In this document: positions 34,641 to 46,689 of the stretch, one piece after another
Layout: each line of letters opens with the position of its first letter
Position numbering within the stretch: the first letter of the stretch is position 1
Source: Gordionus sp. m RMFG-2023
Lineage: Eukaryota > Nematomorpha > Gordioida > Chordodea > Parachordodidae
Direction: 5' to 3'
NCBI RefSeq assembly: GCF_954871325.1
Contig: NC_088776.1
Coordinates: 32,102,508 to 32,166,507, forward strand
Length of the DNA: 64,000 nucleotides
Position numbers and translations under genes: made by a program
The notes under the pieces: generated by a model
The model's input: only the letters and a program-made list of their open reading frames with translations
The model's database searches: none
Told to the model about the DNA's origin: nothing

Positions 34641-35555
34641 GTTTTTATAATAATTAAAAAGGATGTTTTTTATTTAAGTTTTATGGATAATAATTAAAAT
34701 AAATAGTAACAATGGAAAGTAATTTTTGAAACTTATACCATTACAATATTTTAATCATCATACAAATTCTTTTTAAATGGGGGTTGGGTTGAGAAGCGAT
34801 TTCTTTTGGCTGATTTAATGTAATTCAACATAACTAATTTTGTAGTTTTAACATTTCTGATTTTAATCGAAATATTTTATTATTTAAAACATTTTTTTAT
34901 TTTTTTTATTCTATAATTAGGATCCAAGCGGAGTTAGTTTATCGCCTTTTGTATGGCTGTGCTCTGAGCCTAAAAAGTTGAAATTTAATATACCTATCAT
35001 GGGAAAACCTAAGATATGTAAATTTATTCATTATAATTTATCATTAGTGAAATATTGAATGCTAAACGGCCTTTAAAAATTTTTGAATTATTTAACGATA
35101 AAATAATACATTTACTGAACTTTACAGTAAATAATAATATTTTACCACATCAATTATATTATATTGATAGGAATAACTAAGGAAAAATATAATTTTCTTC
35201 GTAACTCCACACACGAACTGAGAAATAGACCTTTTAAAGGGTGGGTCAAATTTTAATTTTTAGCTCAACCAGGCGCGTACGCGGAGGGGGCTCCCCAAGT
35301 CAAAAAATACCGATGACAGCTAAAATATTTCCAAAAATATTATTGATTACTACCTATTATCGCATATATATTCCAATTTACATTTATTTATCACATTCAA
35401 AGTAGAAATAAATATCTACCACTTTAAAATTTCCCACCAAATCATTTGTAACCTTTACTATAAAATTAGAATAAAATTATTCAAAAAAATGACCTTAATT
35501 TGAAAATTATTACTTCTACCAAGAATAAAAACATACCTTCTTCATCTTCTCCCTT
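34641..35555. other. no recognisable feature
   Basis: AT-rich sequence. A GC-rich GGCGCGTACGCGGAGGGGG stretch near 35270 could be the end of a decayed MITE, but no partner end was found. Confidence 0.4.
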
Positions 35556-36006
35556 TTATGCAGATTTCCAGGTTTACCCAGGAGATCAGTTTTCCCTCTG
35601 ATTTCTTTTTCATTTTTGACGGTCCTGAACATCAATATTTGTAAGATTCATGTTTCTCATATTCGCCGCTATCACATTTATCCACGTCATCATGGGCCTT
35701 CCTCTAGGTCTTGATCCTCTTATTTCCATCAAGGTACATCTCTTTAACCAGTCATCTTCTGTCATACAAACCATCTTAGTTTATTTCATCTCATTACCCC
35801 TCCAATCATTTCTATACCCAATCTTGCTCGCAATTCCTTGCAAATGTTTCTTTCTCACCCCACACATTCATCTAATCATCCTCATCTCTGTTCTTTCCAA
35901 TTTGGCCTCGTGGGTCGCATTCATTGCCCACGTTTTGCTACCATAAACTAAACAACTCCTCACACAGCTTACGTAAATTTCTTAACTTCAGAGAGACTTT
36001 TATTTG

Positions 36007-36264
36007 TTAGAATAGACGACATCTCTCTAAACATGCTTGTCTGACCCTTGCAACAACGGCATAATCTAGACCACCATCTGCATTTAGCATATCACCCAAA
36101 TGACAAAATTTATCCACTTTTCCCATAGTTAATCCATTGCCAGCATCCAGAACACCATTTTCTACGTTATCATTATTATGTACCCCTTTTATGCACGTTC
36201 TACAAATAAAGATAATTCTTGCTAACATTAGATCTCCTTTTTTCCCGCTACATCTATTATGCAC
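36007..36264 (-). pseudogene. LINE C-terminal fragment
   Basis: 85 codons beginning with HNRCSGKKGD and FICRTC, part of the Cys/His knuckle that follows the RT in this LINE group, then MGKVDKFCHLGDMLNADGGL and VVARVRQA, a conserved connection domain. Confidence 0.75.
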
Positions 36265-36451
36265 CCATTTCTGGCATCTTGTGAATTGGATTGAATTTCT
36301 AACAACTCATTTCCCACATACACCAAAAGGCCAGTTACCAGATTCCTCCATCTTCACTTTGTCTTCGATGCATTCATTTTCAAGCCCTTTGCTTCCATAG
36401 CCATCTTCCATCTACTAATTTTATCCCTCAATTCTTCCTCGCTGTTTGCCA

Positions 36452-36673
36452 TTAATACACGGTCATCTGCATATAATAGCTCCAAGTGAAGTCCTTCACG
36501 TATTTTCTAGCCACCACATCCATTACTAAGGTAAATAATAATGGATTCAGCACGGATCTTTGAAGTCCTACCTTCACTTCAATTTCACTATCTCCATCAC
36601 CTGTCCGTACTGTAGTTTGTGCTCCCACATACAATGCCATAACCAACCATTTTTCCACACTTAATCTTCTCAA
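36452..36673 (-). pseudogene. LINE reverse transcriptase core fragment
   Basis: 73 codons: LRRLSVEKWLVMALYVGA, then VKVGLQRSVLNPLLFTLVMD. The frame leaves the true one just before the YADD box (LLYADDRV in the neighbouring frame), so the two catalytic Asp residues are present in the DNA but not in this frame. Confidence 0.75.
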
Positions 36674-37130
36674 GGCCCATCAGGTAACCTCGCGTGGTAC
36701 TCTGTGCTTTCTCCAAATCAACAAAAAGGCAGTTTCTTTTCCTTCGCAAGATACTCCTCCTGTATTTCTCTCACCACAAAAATTGCATCTGTCGTGCCTT
36801 TCCCCGATATATAACCAAACTGCATTTCATCAATTTTAGTTTGTTCTTTTATCCGCTTCTCTAACACCCTCTTAAATTTCATTGCATGCTCCAAGAGTTT
36901 AATAGCTCTATAAGACCCGCTATCTAAAAGATCACTTTTCCCCTTGTATACTGGGATAATTATACTTGTTCGCCAGTCCTCGGGAATAGTTCCTTCTGCG
37001 ACAATTCATTGACTAAATTTATTAACCATCAATCCCTAAATCATCAGAATCTTTAAACATCTTTAACACCACCCTCGTAAACCCGCTGCCTTCCCATTTT
37101 CCATCTTTTCGTTGGCACGCCTAATTCTCA

Positions 37131-38060
37131 AGATTGGTATATGTCTCGTCAGGCTACCTCCATCTTTGTAGAAAAGTATATTAAAAAATGTATGGGCGGT
37201 AACATGATATCCATTTATATATACTGTAATAATGATAGATTAAAATTCTGGATATGGATTATATCTACAACAATATACATTGTTGTTATTAATGCCTGTA
37301 AAGTGTGCCAAAAACAATGGAGCGAAACAATTTTTAGCCTTAATTTAGTAAATGTTATTAACCTACCCCCCAGAAATTAATATCCAGTATTTGAACTATG
37401 TTATATTTTAATTTAAACCACTGCTCCTAATGAAACCCCGAAATATTTGAAATTAAATGAGGTTGATCTATATATTGATGGCCACTTTTTAATTGCCAGT
37501 ATCTCAATATGTGTAGGTAGATAAATTAGAGATTAAAATATAAAAATTTTCAGATTTTTTAGATAATTTTTTTTTACTTCATTTACATTAAGTAATTAAT
37601 TTTATTTTTAGATAGCCTTGATAATCAAACGTGGAAAGGTGCTTTCAAAAACTTGATACTCTAAATTTTTATAATATAATATTGTTGCTATATATGAAAT
37701 TGATGTAAATAAAATTATTTATTCTGATAACCAAGAAATTATTGGTATAATAAATGTGTAATTAATTAACTGGTATCATAAGTTATATCAATAGTTGTAT
37801 ATATTTCTTATGTTTTGACTTTTGAGTTCTTTCAGATAATTAAGCAAAACAATTTCGTTATAATTTATGCCATAAAATTGGAAATTTTTTAGGAATATTC
37901 ATTTCTGTTTCACAGTAGGGTTCAGAGGTTAGTAAATTATAGAAGTTATTTCGATTAGAGTTTAAAAAAATTAAATAGGTTTTTTCAAATTTTATAAATA
38001 ATTCTAAAATAATTTATAAAGTGAATGTAAAGTCAAATTTCAACCGGTTTGTCGGGATTT
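37131..38060. other. no recognisable feature
   Basis: AT-rich; the only long frame (37141-37380) lacks any family signature. Confidence 0.4.
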
Positions 38061-38062
38061 AT

Positions 38063-38397
38063 CAATGACATATATAATACCTAGACTGACGATTCATTCA
38101 TTAAAAGTGTACATAAATGCAAATCATGTGGAGACGCCATTTTGGTTACACTAATCATTATTAAAATTATAAACGAGAGCCTAATTTATTCCTATATCTG
38201 ATGCAAACTTTATTAAAGAATTACCGGATCATCGAAATAATAAGACAGCAAGTTATCAATTTAATAGTAGTTTTTAACATGAGAATAATTTCTATATGTG
38301 TTACCAAAATGGCCGGTCCAGCTGATTTTCTTTTAACGACGTTTAAAAATGAATTTTAATGAATGAATCGTCAGTCTAGGTATTATCTATGTCATTG
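38063..38397. mobile_element. MITE, 335 bp, about 40 bp inverted repeats
   Basis: CAATGACATATATAATACC at the left end pairs with GGTATTATCTATGTCATTG at the right; pairing continues through CTAGACTGACGATTCATTC with only a few differences. A second inner inverted pair (CGCCATTTTGGTTACAC / GTGTTACCAAAATGG) lies inside. GGGATTTAT flanks it on both sides. No coding sequence. Confidence 0.85.
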
Positions 38398-38984
38398 GGA
38401 TTTATAAAGGTTTGATTAGCTTCTTTAAAATTTTTTAAAAATATTATAAATTAAATTATATAGGCTTGGTTTGATTCGACATTGGTCATATGCATAATAA
38501 AAATGTTTTAAACCTTATCTTGCTAGGCTTGATGAGAGTTTTGCTATTTTCAAACAATTTTTCACTCACCTTTAAAAACTTTTACTTAATCTAAATAGTT
38601 TTCTGCGGCTTAGTCAAGGTCTTTAACCTTCTGAGCCACAACTACTTTCAAAAAATAATATATTTTATATATAAAGATAAACATTATCGAATATTTTACG
38701 GATGATACTAGATCTGTACTCGTTGCTCAAAAATATATCTGACATGTTACTCTACAAAAATTGTAACGTCGCTACGTTTACATAACTTTAACCATCACTT
38801 AACTTCTATATTATGATGAAACGACTGTCATTACGTTATGGTTCTACCACCGTGACGCCATGTTATCCAATTTTTTTAGAAAAATATTTATTTTTAAAGC
38901 AATTTTTATTTAAAATTCGCCATATAAATTAAGGTTCAAATACATTTATAAATTCTTCAATTCACCTAAATAATAAGATCAATA

Positions 38985-39085
38985 ATTGATAGTGCTGTAA
39001 AGTAACGTCGTTACCTTTTTTAGAGGTAACGAGTAACGGTAAAGCGTCTTTTTTGAGTAACGCATAACGTTACTCGTTATTTTAA
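38985..39085. repeat. hAT-like terminal motif cluster (GTAACG repeats)
   Basis: GTGCTGTAAAGTAACGTCG followed by several inverted and direct GTAACG/CGTTAC copies, a layout common at ends of some hAT elements. A weaker cluster lies near 38765. No second end or transposase could be tied to it. Confidence 0.35.
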
Positions 39086-40303
39086 ATTTTTTCTTAAAAA
39101 ATATTATAAAAAGAAAAACATATTTTATTGTACTATAAAATTACTTTTATTTATTTTTTAATATAAATAATTTAAGCTGAGCAACCACCATTCCTTCATT
39201 TTTATTTTAAATTCTCATTGTTAAATTTTAAGTTGAATGTTAATAATAATATATTCTATTTTATAATTTATTTTAAGATTATTATGTACATAGTACTTCT
39301 TCAGATGAAGATGATTTAAACCTTCCCTGGTTCCAATTTAAAAAATATTTTACACTAATAAAGAAAATTAAGGGTACTACAAAATCTAAATTTGTAAATG
39401 TAAATAACGCAAATATTTTAACCTCAATGTCCAGCGGTTCAAACATAAAAAAGCATATGAAAGTTAAAAGATGAATTAATATTTTAAACATTATTTTAAT
39501 AATAGAAAAATCATGGGTATTATAAAATAACCATTAAAAGATAATTTTCATAATCTATTGAAAAGTTTAATTATGAAATTAAAATATAAGCAATTAAATT
39601 ATACTATAGTATAGGGTTGGGAACCGATATTAAAAATCTAAGATTAACAAAATATTGGTATTAGTTCAAAATTTTATATTGGGTTTAAACAATATCTTTT
39701 ATTTCTTGTTTTAGTATTGCTATTGGTTAATAAATTTAAAGAATAAAATAGTGATTTTAAAAACTTTGTTTGTAAAATATGTATTTTAAAATAAATATAT
39801 ATATAGAATAAAACTATGACGCAATAGTTTTAGAGAGCTGAACCTATATATTTTTCCTGATCCCTTTTTAAATGATAATGAATTGAAAAATTATCTTTGG
39901 CAATCTTAATTGTATTTTTAATGTTTTAATTGACAAAGCTTAGTGAAGGATTAAAAAATGAATTAAATTTTTAAAAAATTTATCTTTAAAAGCTTAGTTA
40001 TTTTTAATAAAAAATTCAGGAATTAATAATATTTTAATTAAAAAATATAGACTAAACATTCATTAAAAATGATTGAGACTAATGAACATTTGAATAGTAT
40101 AAAAAAATTGACAATCAACTCAAGATATAGAATCCACCTACATCAAAAATAGGAATGACACAATCAGCTGTTGATGAATTAGTTTGTAATTTTACAAACA
40201 TTTTCAATTGTAGAAAGCTCTACATTTATTAATATTATCAAAAAATTGCGGCCATCTAAAAATGTGATGTCTATGCCTAAAATTAACAAAGTATATGACA
40301 CCA

Positions 40304-41768
40304 TTAAAAAGAAATAAGTGGATTCATTATGTATCCCAAAAGTTGTCTGTACAACTGTGGAATCTTGGCTTGTAAAATATTTTTATAAATGCTCCCATAA
40401 AAATTTTGTTGAATTTTTAAATTTAATGAATTCTTTAGTTTTAGGATAAGATAATGTATATATATTGCTAATACATCTTCAGATTGCAATTGTAAATTTA
40501 TGTTATTGACTAATGTGCCAACGTTAATGACAACACCTAAATATGCCTCTGCAAAATCATATCCAAATATTATTTTCAAAATTGGTGGGGTTGCTAATAA
40601 TGATAAAAAATATTCTTTAAGGGGTTGAAAATACTTAAGCATCCGCTTAATCGCTGGGATTAATGTAAGCCAGCGTGTTGGAATATGGTGAAGTAATTCT
40701 GACCATTCTAAATTGCACCATTCTACCAATTCTTATAAAATTGTAACTCTTTTTGTCGAGTTGCTAAATTCATTATAGCATTTAATTACTATACTCATAT
40801 CATATTTGGAAAAAATTATGGCCTTTTTAAACGAATTGTGAAGAATATGGCATATACAACCCATTGGTATAATATTATTACTATGGCTTTTCAATTCTGT
40901 CCAAATACTTTAATTTTTCCCAAAGTTTACAGATGCGTTATCTGCACAATTAGAACTCAATATTTTAGCCGGAAAAATATTGCCTAAGCTTCGAAATTAT
41001 GTTAGCCTAGACCTTTGTTCCTTCCATGATCAAAATCTTCAGGCTTGCGTAAGATTGGATGAAATATTGAGTTAGCTGTTTAACAACACTATGCACAATA
41101 GGCCGTTACATTAGCAATATCAAGTTCAGCGAATTTTAAATTTTCTAGCAAGCATCTAGATATGTCTTTAGGGGTTTCACTCTCAGATGAATAAATTTTA
41201 AGTAATTAAACATTTATTCCATTCTTTTTGTTGAAGTATCTAAGTAATAAGGGAAATGTTTTTTTATTACCTTTATTCTATGCATCCGTTAGTATTGAAA
41301 ACGGATGATTGTTTTTTAGATCTTTTATTTTGCTCTTATTTTATTTCATTTAAAATTTTACGAGTTTTAATATAAGATTTATAAAATCCATAAAAGAAAT
41401 GTATAGTTATTTAAATTCATATTATAATTATAGTTGATAAACTTTCTAAAAATTGAATTTGTGTTGTGGGTAATTGATCAATGAATGTGAATGGTTAGTT
41501 GGACTATTAACAAATACTACAATTTTTTTAAATATTTTAATATAAAATTAATTTAAAATATTATATTTGTTTTTAAAAATATTTTAAAAATTTTAAAATA
41601 TTTTGAAAAAATTAATAAACGTGAGAAAAAGTGTGAGACTAAGTGTGGTTATTTTAATTTACTCAAAAAACGTGAGAAAAGCGTGAAGCGTGAAAAAACG
41701 TGGGTAAGTAAAAAATTAGTTAAGAAATCGTGAGAATCACGGCTAAATCGTGACATCTGGCAACCCTG
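40304..41768 (-). pseudogene. hAT-like transposase fossil, third copy
   Basis: A 141-codon frame (40304-40729) has WCNLEWSELLHHIPTRWLTL, then DFAEAYLGVVINVGTLV, closely related to the arms at 3573-4190 and 4750-5640. Similarity runs on to about 41350 with stops and frame changes. The sequence ends TGGCAACCCTG at 41768, the same terminus as the 2875-6165 element; the other end was not found. A MITE interrupts it at 40953-41091. Confidence 0.65.
40953..41091. mobile_element. truncated MITE of the TAGTGTTGTTAAACGG family
   Basis: From AACTCAATATTTTAGCCGG to GTTTAACAACACTA, nearly identical to 49684-49859 in the central ACCTTTGTTCCTTC / ATCAAAATCTTCAGG part. The outer left end is missing. Confidence 0.8.
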
Positions 41769-42272
41769 ATCCAACCACAGCTTTAGCTAGAAGAGAAGAG
41801 AAGAATAAAAAATAAATAAAATACAGAAATGATATTAGCTAATCTTTTGTATAATTTATATAACTATTTTTGGCAACTCTTTTTATAGATTTTTATCTTT
41901 ATTTGTATATGCACTATATTTTCTTATACATTTTATATAGTTGAATAAATTTATTAGAAATAATAATGCTACAATAATCACAAATTAATTATATTATATA
42001 TTTTTTCTATAACAATATATATTTCAAATTAGTTTGTGTACACATATTGATTTTCTGGTGATTGAATTGAAAGTTTAAGGATACTTGTTGGTTGCTTCTA
42101 TTATGATAATCATTCTGATTTACTTTTAAAAAACATGTATTTATATCAAATGATTTAAAGATGCTTACTTATATTTTGTGTCAACTTTCTTGATTTAGCA
42201 TATTAATTTATATTAAATATATGGCAAAATCATGTTAATCATAAACAGTTAAAAAATTAGGTGTAGAATGAG

Positions 42273-42588
42273 CAGCGTCTACATGACAGGATTTTCACTG
42301 GATGCAAACCCCCTTCAAAAACTTTTGCCTACCCCACCCCCCTAAAATTTTTTCTAAAGGATTATTTTTTTAGATAATAAATTCAATTAAATCCTCCATT
42401 ATTTATAATGAATTTATTACTATAACTTTATGAGCTTGGTTACAACAATAATTGTCCTACTTCATCTCAAAATTCAATAGATAATCCCTCCAAAAATTTA
42501 TTCTACCCCCATTAAAGCCGCCTACCCTTACCCCCTCAAAAAAATAGGATGCAAACTGTTCCTACCCCTCCCGCTCATGTAGACGCTG
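42273..42588. mobile_element. MITE, 316 bp, perfect 14 bp inverted repeats
   Basis: CAGCGTCTACATGA at 42273-42286 is the exact complement of TCATGTAGACGCTG at 42575-42588. Just inside, GGATGCAAAC recurs in direct orientation near 42300 and 42547. The interior is rich in CCCCC runs. No coding frame. Confidence 0.8.
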
Positions 42589-42590
42589 AA

Positions 42591-42748
42591 TAAAACAATT
42601 TTGTATTTAATATTCAGAATATAATATTAAGCTAAAATGAGTGGAATGAGTAAATAAGACAATTTTGTATTTAATATTCAGAATATATATTAAGCTAAAA
42701 TGAGTGGAATGAGTAAATAAGACAATTTTGTATTTAATATTCAGAATT
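42591..42748. repeat. tandem repeat, about 63 bp, 2.5 units
   Basis: ACAATTTTGTATTTAATATTCAGAAT-like units begin at about 42595, 42658 and 42723, each followed by AAGCTAAAATGAGTGGAATG in the complete units. No element ends seen. Confidence 0.85.
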
Positions 42749-42959
42749 AATATTTTTTGACGGGTAAATTCTCTCTTTATTTCAATAGTTGCTGATATAA
42801 TATGTTATCAAAAATTTATAGCAAATAATAAATTTTTTTATATGGTAAAATTAATAAAGGTAAAAAAAATATAAAAATATAATTTGCGAAAGAGGGTAAG
42901 GGATAAAAGAATGAAAACTAGGAAAGAGAAGGGAGAGAGAGAGCATAGACATAGGAGAT

Positions 42960-44035
42960 TATTCATTGGGAGAGATGAAACTTAGGTAGTTAGAGCGAAT
43001 GATGGCGGTAGCAAGTCTTTGTCGTAAGAAAAGGGACTCTTTAGGCTGATCGGTTTTTTCCCGAATCCGTTTGCCTAATTCTTTAAAAAAACTTAGAGCT
43101 TTGCTACCGAAGGTGGTAAGAGTAGAGCAGGCGATAGGTATGAATAAGAAAGAGGGGTCTATGGAACTATATTTGATAGTTTTACGAGTTTCTGCTAGAG
43201 CGAGGGCATCGACGTTGTGGTTGGATGGTGCATTTGGGTCAATGCAGGTGAAATCCCACTAGTAGCTGGCCCCTTGACCAAGGAATCAAGGACATTCCAT
43301 TAGGACGTTTTCCGTCGGATCTAAAAATGCCGGTCGGTTCAAGTCTTGATGAAATGCCTGCGGATTTGAGAGCGCGCAATATGATGTCATTGCAATTGGT
43401 GTGCCGTGGAAAACGGCCTCGGCAAAAGCGGCAATGTCTGCCCTTGCGATCGACGCTGGTTTCGCAATGTTTGCATTGGTACGGTAAAACAATTTCGCAA
43501 TTGAACCGTAATCCAATGGCAAATCTTAGCTCGTCAGCGGTCAGCAACAAGTCGAGGTTGTTGGAGGGTATAGTTTCCAGAAACTCGTAACCCGATCCTT
43601 GGTTTAATTGGTGAAAGACTGTGAGATCGTCGTCATGAAGGCTCGATTTTAGGTAAGCGACGGAGCCTTCGTTGAGTGGAGTATCCCAGTCTCTCTGTAA
43701 ACAGGAGGAGGGTCGAGGAGTGTTTGGGACAACGGAATTGTCCCAAATGGTCTGGGCTTCAGCTAATAATGGGTCAGGAAAGTGAGAAAGCTGGCTAATG
43801 TGTGAGTCAGATGAGAGGCGGGAGGCGATGAATCCACTGATGGAAAAAGTTAGAGGTGAGCGTAAGCCGATGCCCCCGAGCTTGCATGGAAGTGATGCTT
43901 GTAGCCATGAATTATGGTTGAAGCGAAGATTAAGGATCTCTTCGGCAAGAGATTTGACGGAAGTTTCAAATGATTTTAGTGAGTCGGGAAATTTAAAGAT
44001 TGAGGTGGATCGAAGAGCGTAAAGAATTTTAGGAA
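42960..44035 (-). pseudogene. GC-rich RT-associated C-terminal region with nuclease-like motif
   Basis: The minus strand is open over most of this block and reads, in order, WLQASLPCKLGGIGLR (near 43920-43870), LLTADELRFAIGLR, a Cys/His knuckle (CKHC, CRFC, RHTNC; near 43480-43400), SDGKRPNGMSLIPW (near 43320-43280), then WDFTCID and, to about 42975, ALSFFKELGKRI and LFLRQRLATAI. I know this arrangement as the C-terminal part of reverse-transcriptase proteins in invertebrate genomes; DGKRPxG...WDxT resembles a PD-(D/E)xK nuclease core, by inference. The frame is interrupted about once, near the WDFT motif. GC content is far above the surroundings, a sign of recent arrival. Confidence 0.6.
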
Positions 44036-44259
44036 TGTAGTAAAGCTAATGAATTGGAAGATCTTGTATCTATATAAGCCTAAATTAAATTATGTAGAAG
44101 AAAATTTTACACTTCTTCATTAAATAAATGCTGAAAAATACTAGTAATTTAGATTAAAAACAAAATTTAAATTAAAATGCAATTTTAACAATAATTTACC
44201 TCAATAATTCTTTGATTTATTTCACCCTTGCAAATGAATCGTGAATGAAAATAATCGTG

Positions 44260-44477
44260 TAGTGTTGTTAAACGGCTCATTTTGAGCCGATTTTTAAAAA
44301 CGGCTAACTCAATATTTTATCCAGAAAAATACTACGCAAGTCCGAAGATGCTCATAGAAGGAAAAAAGGTCTATGCATATATTGACAAAATCTCGAGGCT
44401 TAGACAATGTTTTTCTCTCTAAAATATTGTGTTAGCCGTTTAAAAAAATTGGCTCAATACGTGCCGTAACAACACTA
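44260..44477. mobile_element. hAT-type MITE, TAGTGTTGTTAAACGG family, copy 1
   Basis: Starts TAGTGTTGTTAAACGGCTC and ends GTAACAACACTA. Flanked by the perfect 8 bp duplication TAATCGTG (44252-44259 and 44478-44485). 218 bp, no coding frame. The interior is imperfectly palindromic (GGCTAACTCAATATTTTA pairs with TAAAATATTGTGTTAGCC). Confidence 0.95.
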
Positions 44478-44489
44478 TAATCGTGATTA

Positions 44490-45500
44490 AAAACTTTAAA
44501 AAATATTTATTTTAAAAAAAATTATATGAAAATAACCTAAATAAAAAAGAGCTCAATATTTCTTAACACGATGAGCTTTTGTCCAAATGCTGGTGTAGAT
44601 CTGTTGAACCTTCATAGTCTGAAGGCAAAAGTGTTATAAATTACTTGTCACATAAATCTAATTATAGTTTGAGAATTTTATTAATAAAGACGAATTCCAC
44701 TCATTTTTATATCTTAATATATTATATGGTGGCTAATAAAAAAGAAATAAGTCAATTCCTTCCTTAAGTGCACTTACACTTCGTCACTGGTATTTAATGT
44801 TTTTATTAAAATACAATTTATACGAATTTTAATTTATACTTAAATACTTTTTTTGAAGTGTACTTGTATTTATATTCGAATATATAGCAGTTTTTTTAAT
44901 AAGCGAAATCGAGGTTTTTATTTTTAACAACTACCCATGTGACATATTTTGTCAACACATATTATATTAGGCGCAGTATATTCAATATATCTTAGATAAC
45001 TAGGTAATAAGATAATTAAATATAATTCTAATAACAATTTATTATCCCTATCTTATAAATACTTATAAATACTTAATAATAAGGATATATTATTTTAGTA
45101 CATTATATATCTTGTCTATAAATTTGCTATATTTTAACATCTATAAATTATATTTAAAACAATTATATTTTTATAATATTCATTAAACTTAATAATATTT
45201 TCCTTGCACATAATAATGGATTCTAAAAATTACTCAACCTTGTTTAGTTTTTTGATATAAAATAACACAATATAATATTTAATTTAAAAATTTGATATAA
45301 TTTTTAACAATATTTTTTCAAATATTTAATTAATTTATAATAAACATATCTATATCTTACTAACTAATTCTAACAAAAAAATTTAACCAGCTACATTATA
45401 ATAGTAAATATTTAAACATTATTTTAGGAATTAACTTTAAAATGTAGAAGTTATAAGAATACTATAAAGCAATAAAGAAAGTTTATTTAACACTGATCTG
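44490..45500. other. no recognisable feature
   Basis: Extremely AT-rich DNA without coding, repeat or RNA signals that I can support. Confidence 0.45.
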
Positions 45501-46097
45501 ACAATTTTTATTAAACTTTTTAAATACCAATTGTATATAACTAAAAAAAGGCATGGCCAGGAAACTAATGTTATTGTTGAACAAATTATAGCTAATATCA
45601 ATAAGGTTGTCATTTCCTTAGGATGGGAGGAATTTGTGACTGATAGATCAGTTTTTGGTTTTAGAGTAGGAGACTTAGGATTTTTTCCTAATGAAATTTA
45701 ACATTTATTGGAACAATTTTATCATGATTTAATTTATAACTGTCAAAAACAATTGCCTTTGTGGGGAATAGAGGGGGTGGTAAAAATCACTTTAAGGAAT
45801 TTATTAATGCTCCTTTTTAAAAGGAGCTAATTTATAAAATAAGTTAGTGCCCCTTACTGGGGTTTAATAAGGGGTGTGCTTCTGCTTTAAATTAAAAAAA
45901 GAGGAGCAATGCTCCTTTGATTATAATTTTTGTAAAATGTAGAGATCTTCAAAAATTGTTATTCCTTGATCTGTTTATATAATTTTTGCACAAATTGTCC
46001 ATACAAGCCTGTAAGTTTGGCGAGAGCACGATATAGCAAATATGAAACAATGAAAAATTGGGAATCTTGCTTATATCTTTATTTTTAAAATTTGAAA

Positions 46098-46395
46098 TTT
46101 CGTGATAAAAGCGTTTTCGCCCTCTGGTTGTGGATACAACAGAGCTACACTATGTTTTCTTCAAAAATCCATCAAACTGGATAGTTAATTAAGGGGAGAA
46201 AAAAAAATGAGGAGCTTTTCACATGTTTGTGGGCAAGCCGCACGTACTTGTATGCGCAACAGTCCGAGAACTGTTGCTTAAACGTCTATAGGCTAATAAA
46301 CAAAAAGAAATGGGCAAAACAAAAGCCTATACCCATGAACTGCCAAAATAATTTAATTACTTAAGGGTGGGTGGTGGCTAATTTTAAGTTTAACA
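46098..46395 (+). ncRNA. candidate structured-RNA repeat, copy 1
   Basis: One of two related copies (other at 47485-47780). Three stems can be drawn in both: GTTGTGGATACAAC near 46125; GCAACAGTCCGAGAACTGTTGC near 46257-46278; and TATAGGC pairing with GCCTATA (about 46289 and 46335). In copy 2 the first two stems have changed on both sides, keeping the pairing. Conserved unpaired sequence includes ACGTACTTGTATGC and AAGGGTGGGTGGTG. It may be part of a LINE or SINE untranslated region or a ribozyme; no known RNA family was recognised. Strand is assumed. Confidence 0.4.
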
Positions 46396-46689
46396 TCTAA
46401 TGTAAGCCTTGATAGTTACTAACAATAATTGAGAATGTGTTCATATCAATTGAGATTAGAATTTATTCATGAAAATTAGGAAAAGCTAATTGGGTTTACC
46501 GCAAATTGTTTAAAATAGGTGAAGATTCCAGTGAATAGGCAAAAACTAGTCAGTAATTGGTTTATGACTATCCAGCAACGAACACCACACAACAAACGGT
46601 TTTTTTTCTTTTTCCAGAGAAACAAAATACTCTATGGAGTAATAGATAGATTATATAGAGAAAAAGGTCTTTGATAATGATAAAGATAT

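Larger units (their letters stand above)
35560..37130 (-). mobile_element. 5'-truncated LINE (RTE/CR1-like reverse transcriptase with zinc knuckle)
   Basis: Read from high to low coordinates, the minus strand gives the reverse transcriptase blocks in order: IIPVYKGKSDLLDSGSYRAI (near 36960-36900), EMQFGYISGKGTTDAI (36840-36790), VGLQRSVLNPLLFTLVMD (near 36570-36520), LLYADD catalytic box (near 36470), then a Cys/His knuckle (36270-36180), KVDKFCHLGDMLNADGG (36110-36060) and a short 3' end. Frames change several times (near 36720, 36490, 36020), so it is inactive. The endonuclease is missing by 5' truncation. Confidence 0.88.

Noticed and set aside
35650-36400. Plus-strand frames of 98 and 87 codons
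   Set aside because: Opposite strand of the LINE, which has clear reverse-transcriptase motifs on the minus strand.
37141-37380. 79-codon open frame next to the LINE
   Set aside because: No family signature, AT-rich composition and no neighbouring exon or element logic.
39282-39491. 69-codon hydrophobic minus-strand frame
   Set aside because: Phe/Ile-rich translation of AT-rich DNA; such stretches mimic membrane segments by chance.
43327-44022. Plus-strand frames at 43327-43590 and 43798-44022
   Set aside because: They are shadows opposite the better supported minus-strand RT-associated coding block, held open by its high GC content.
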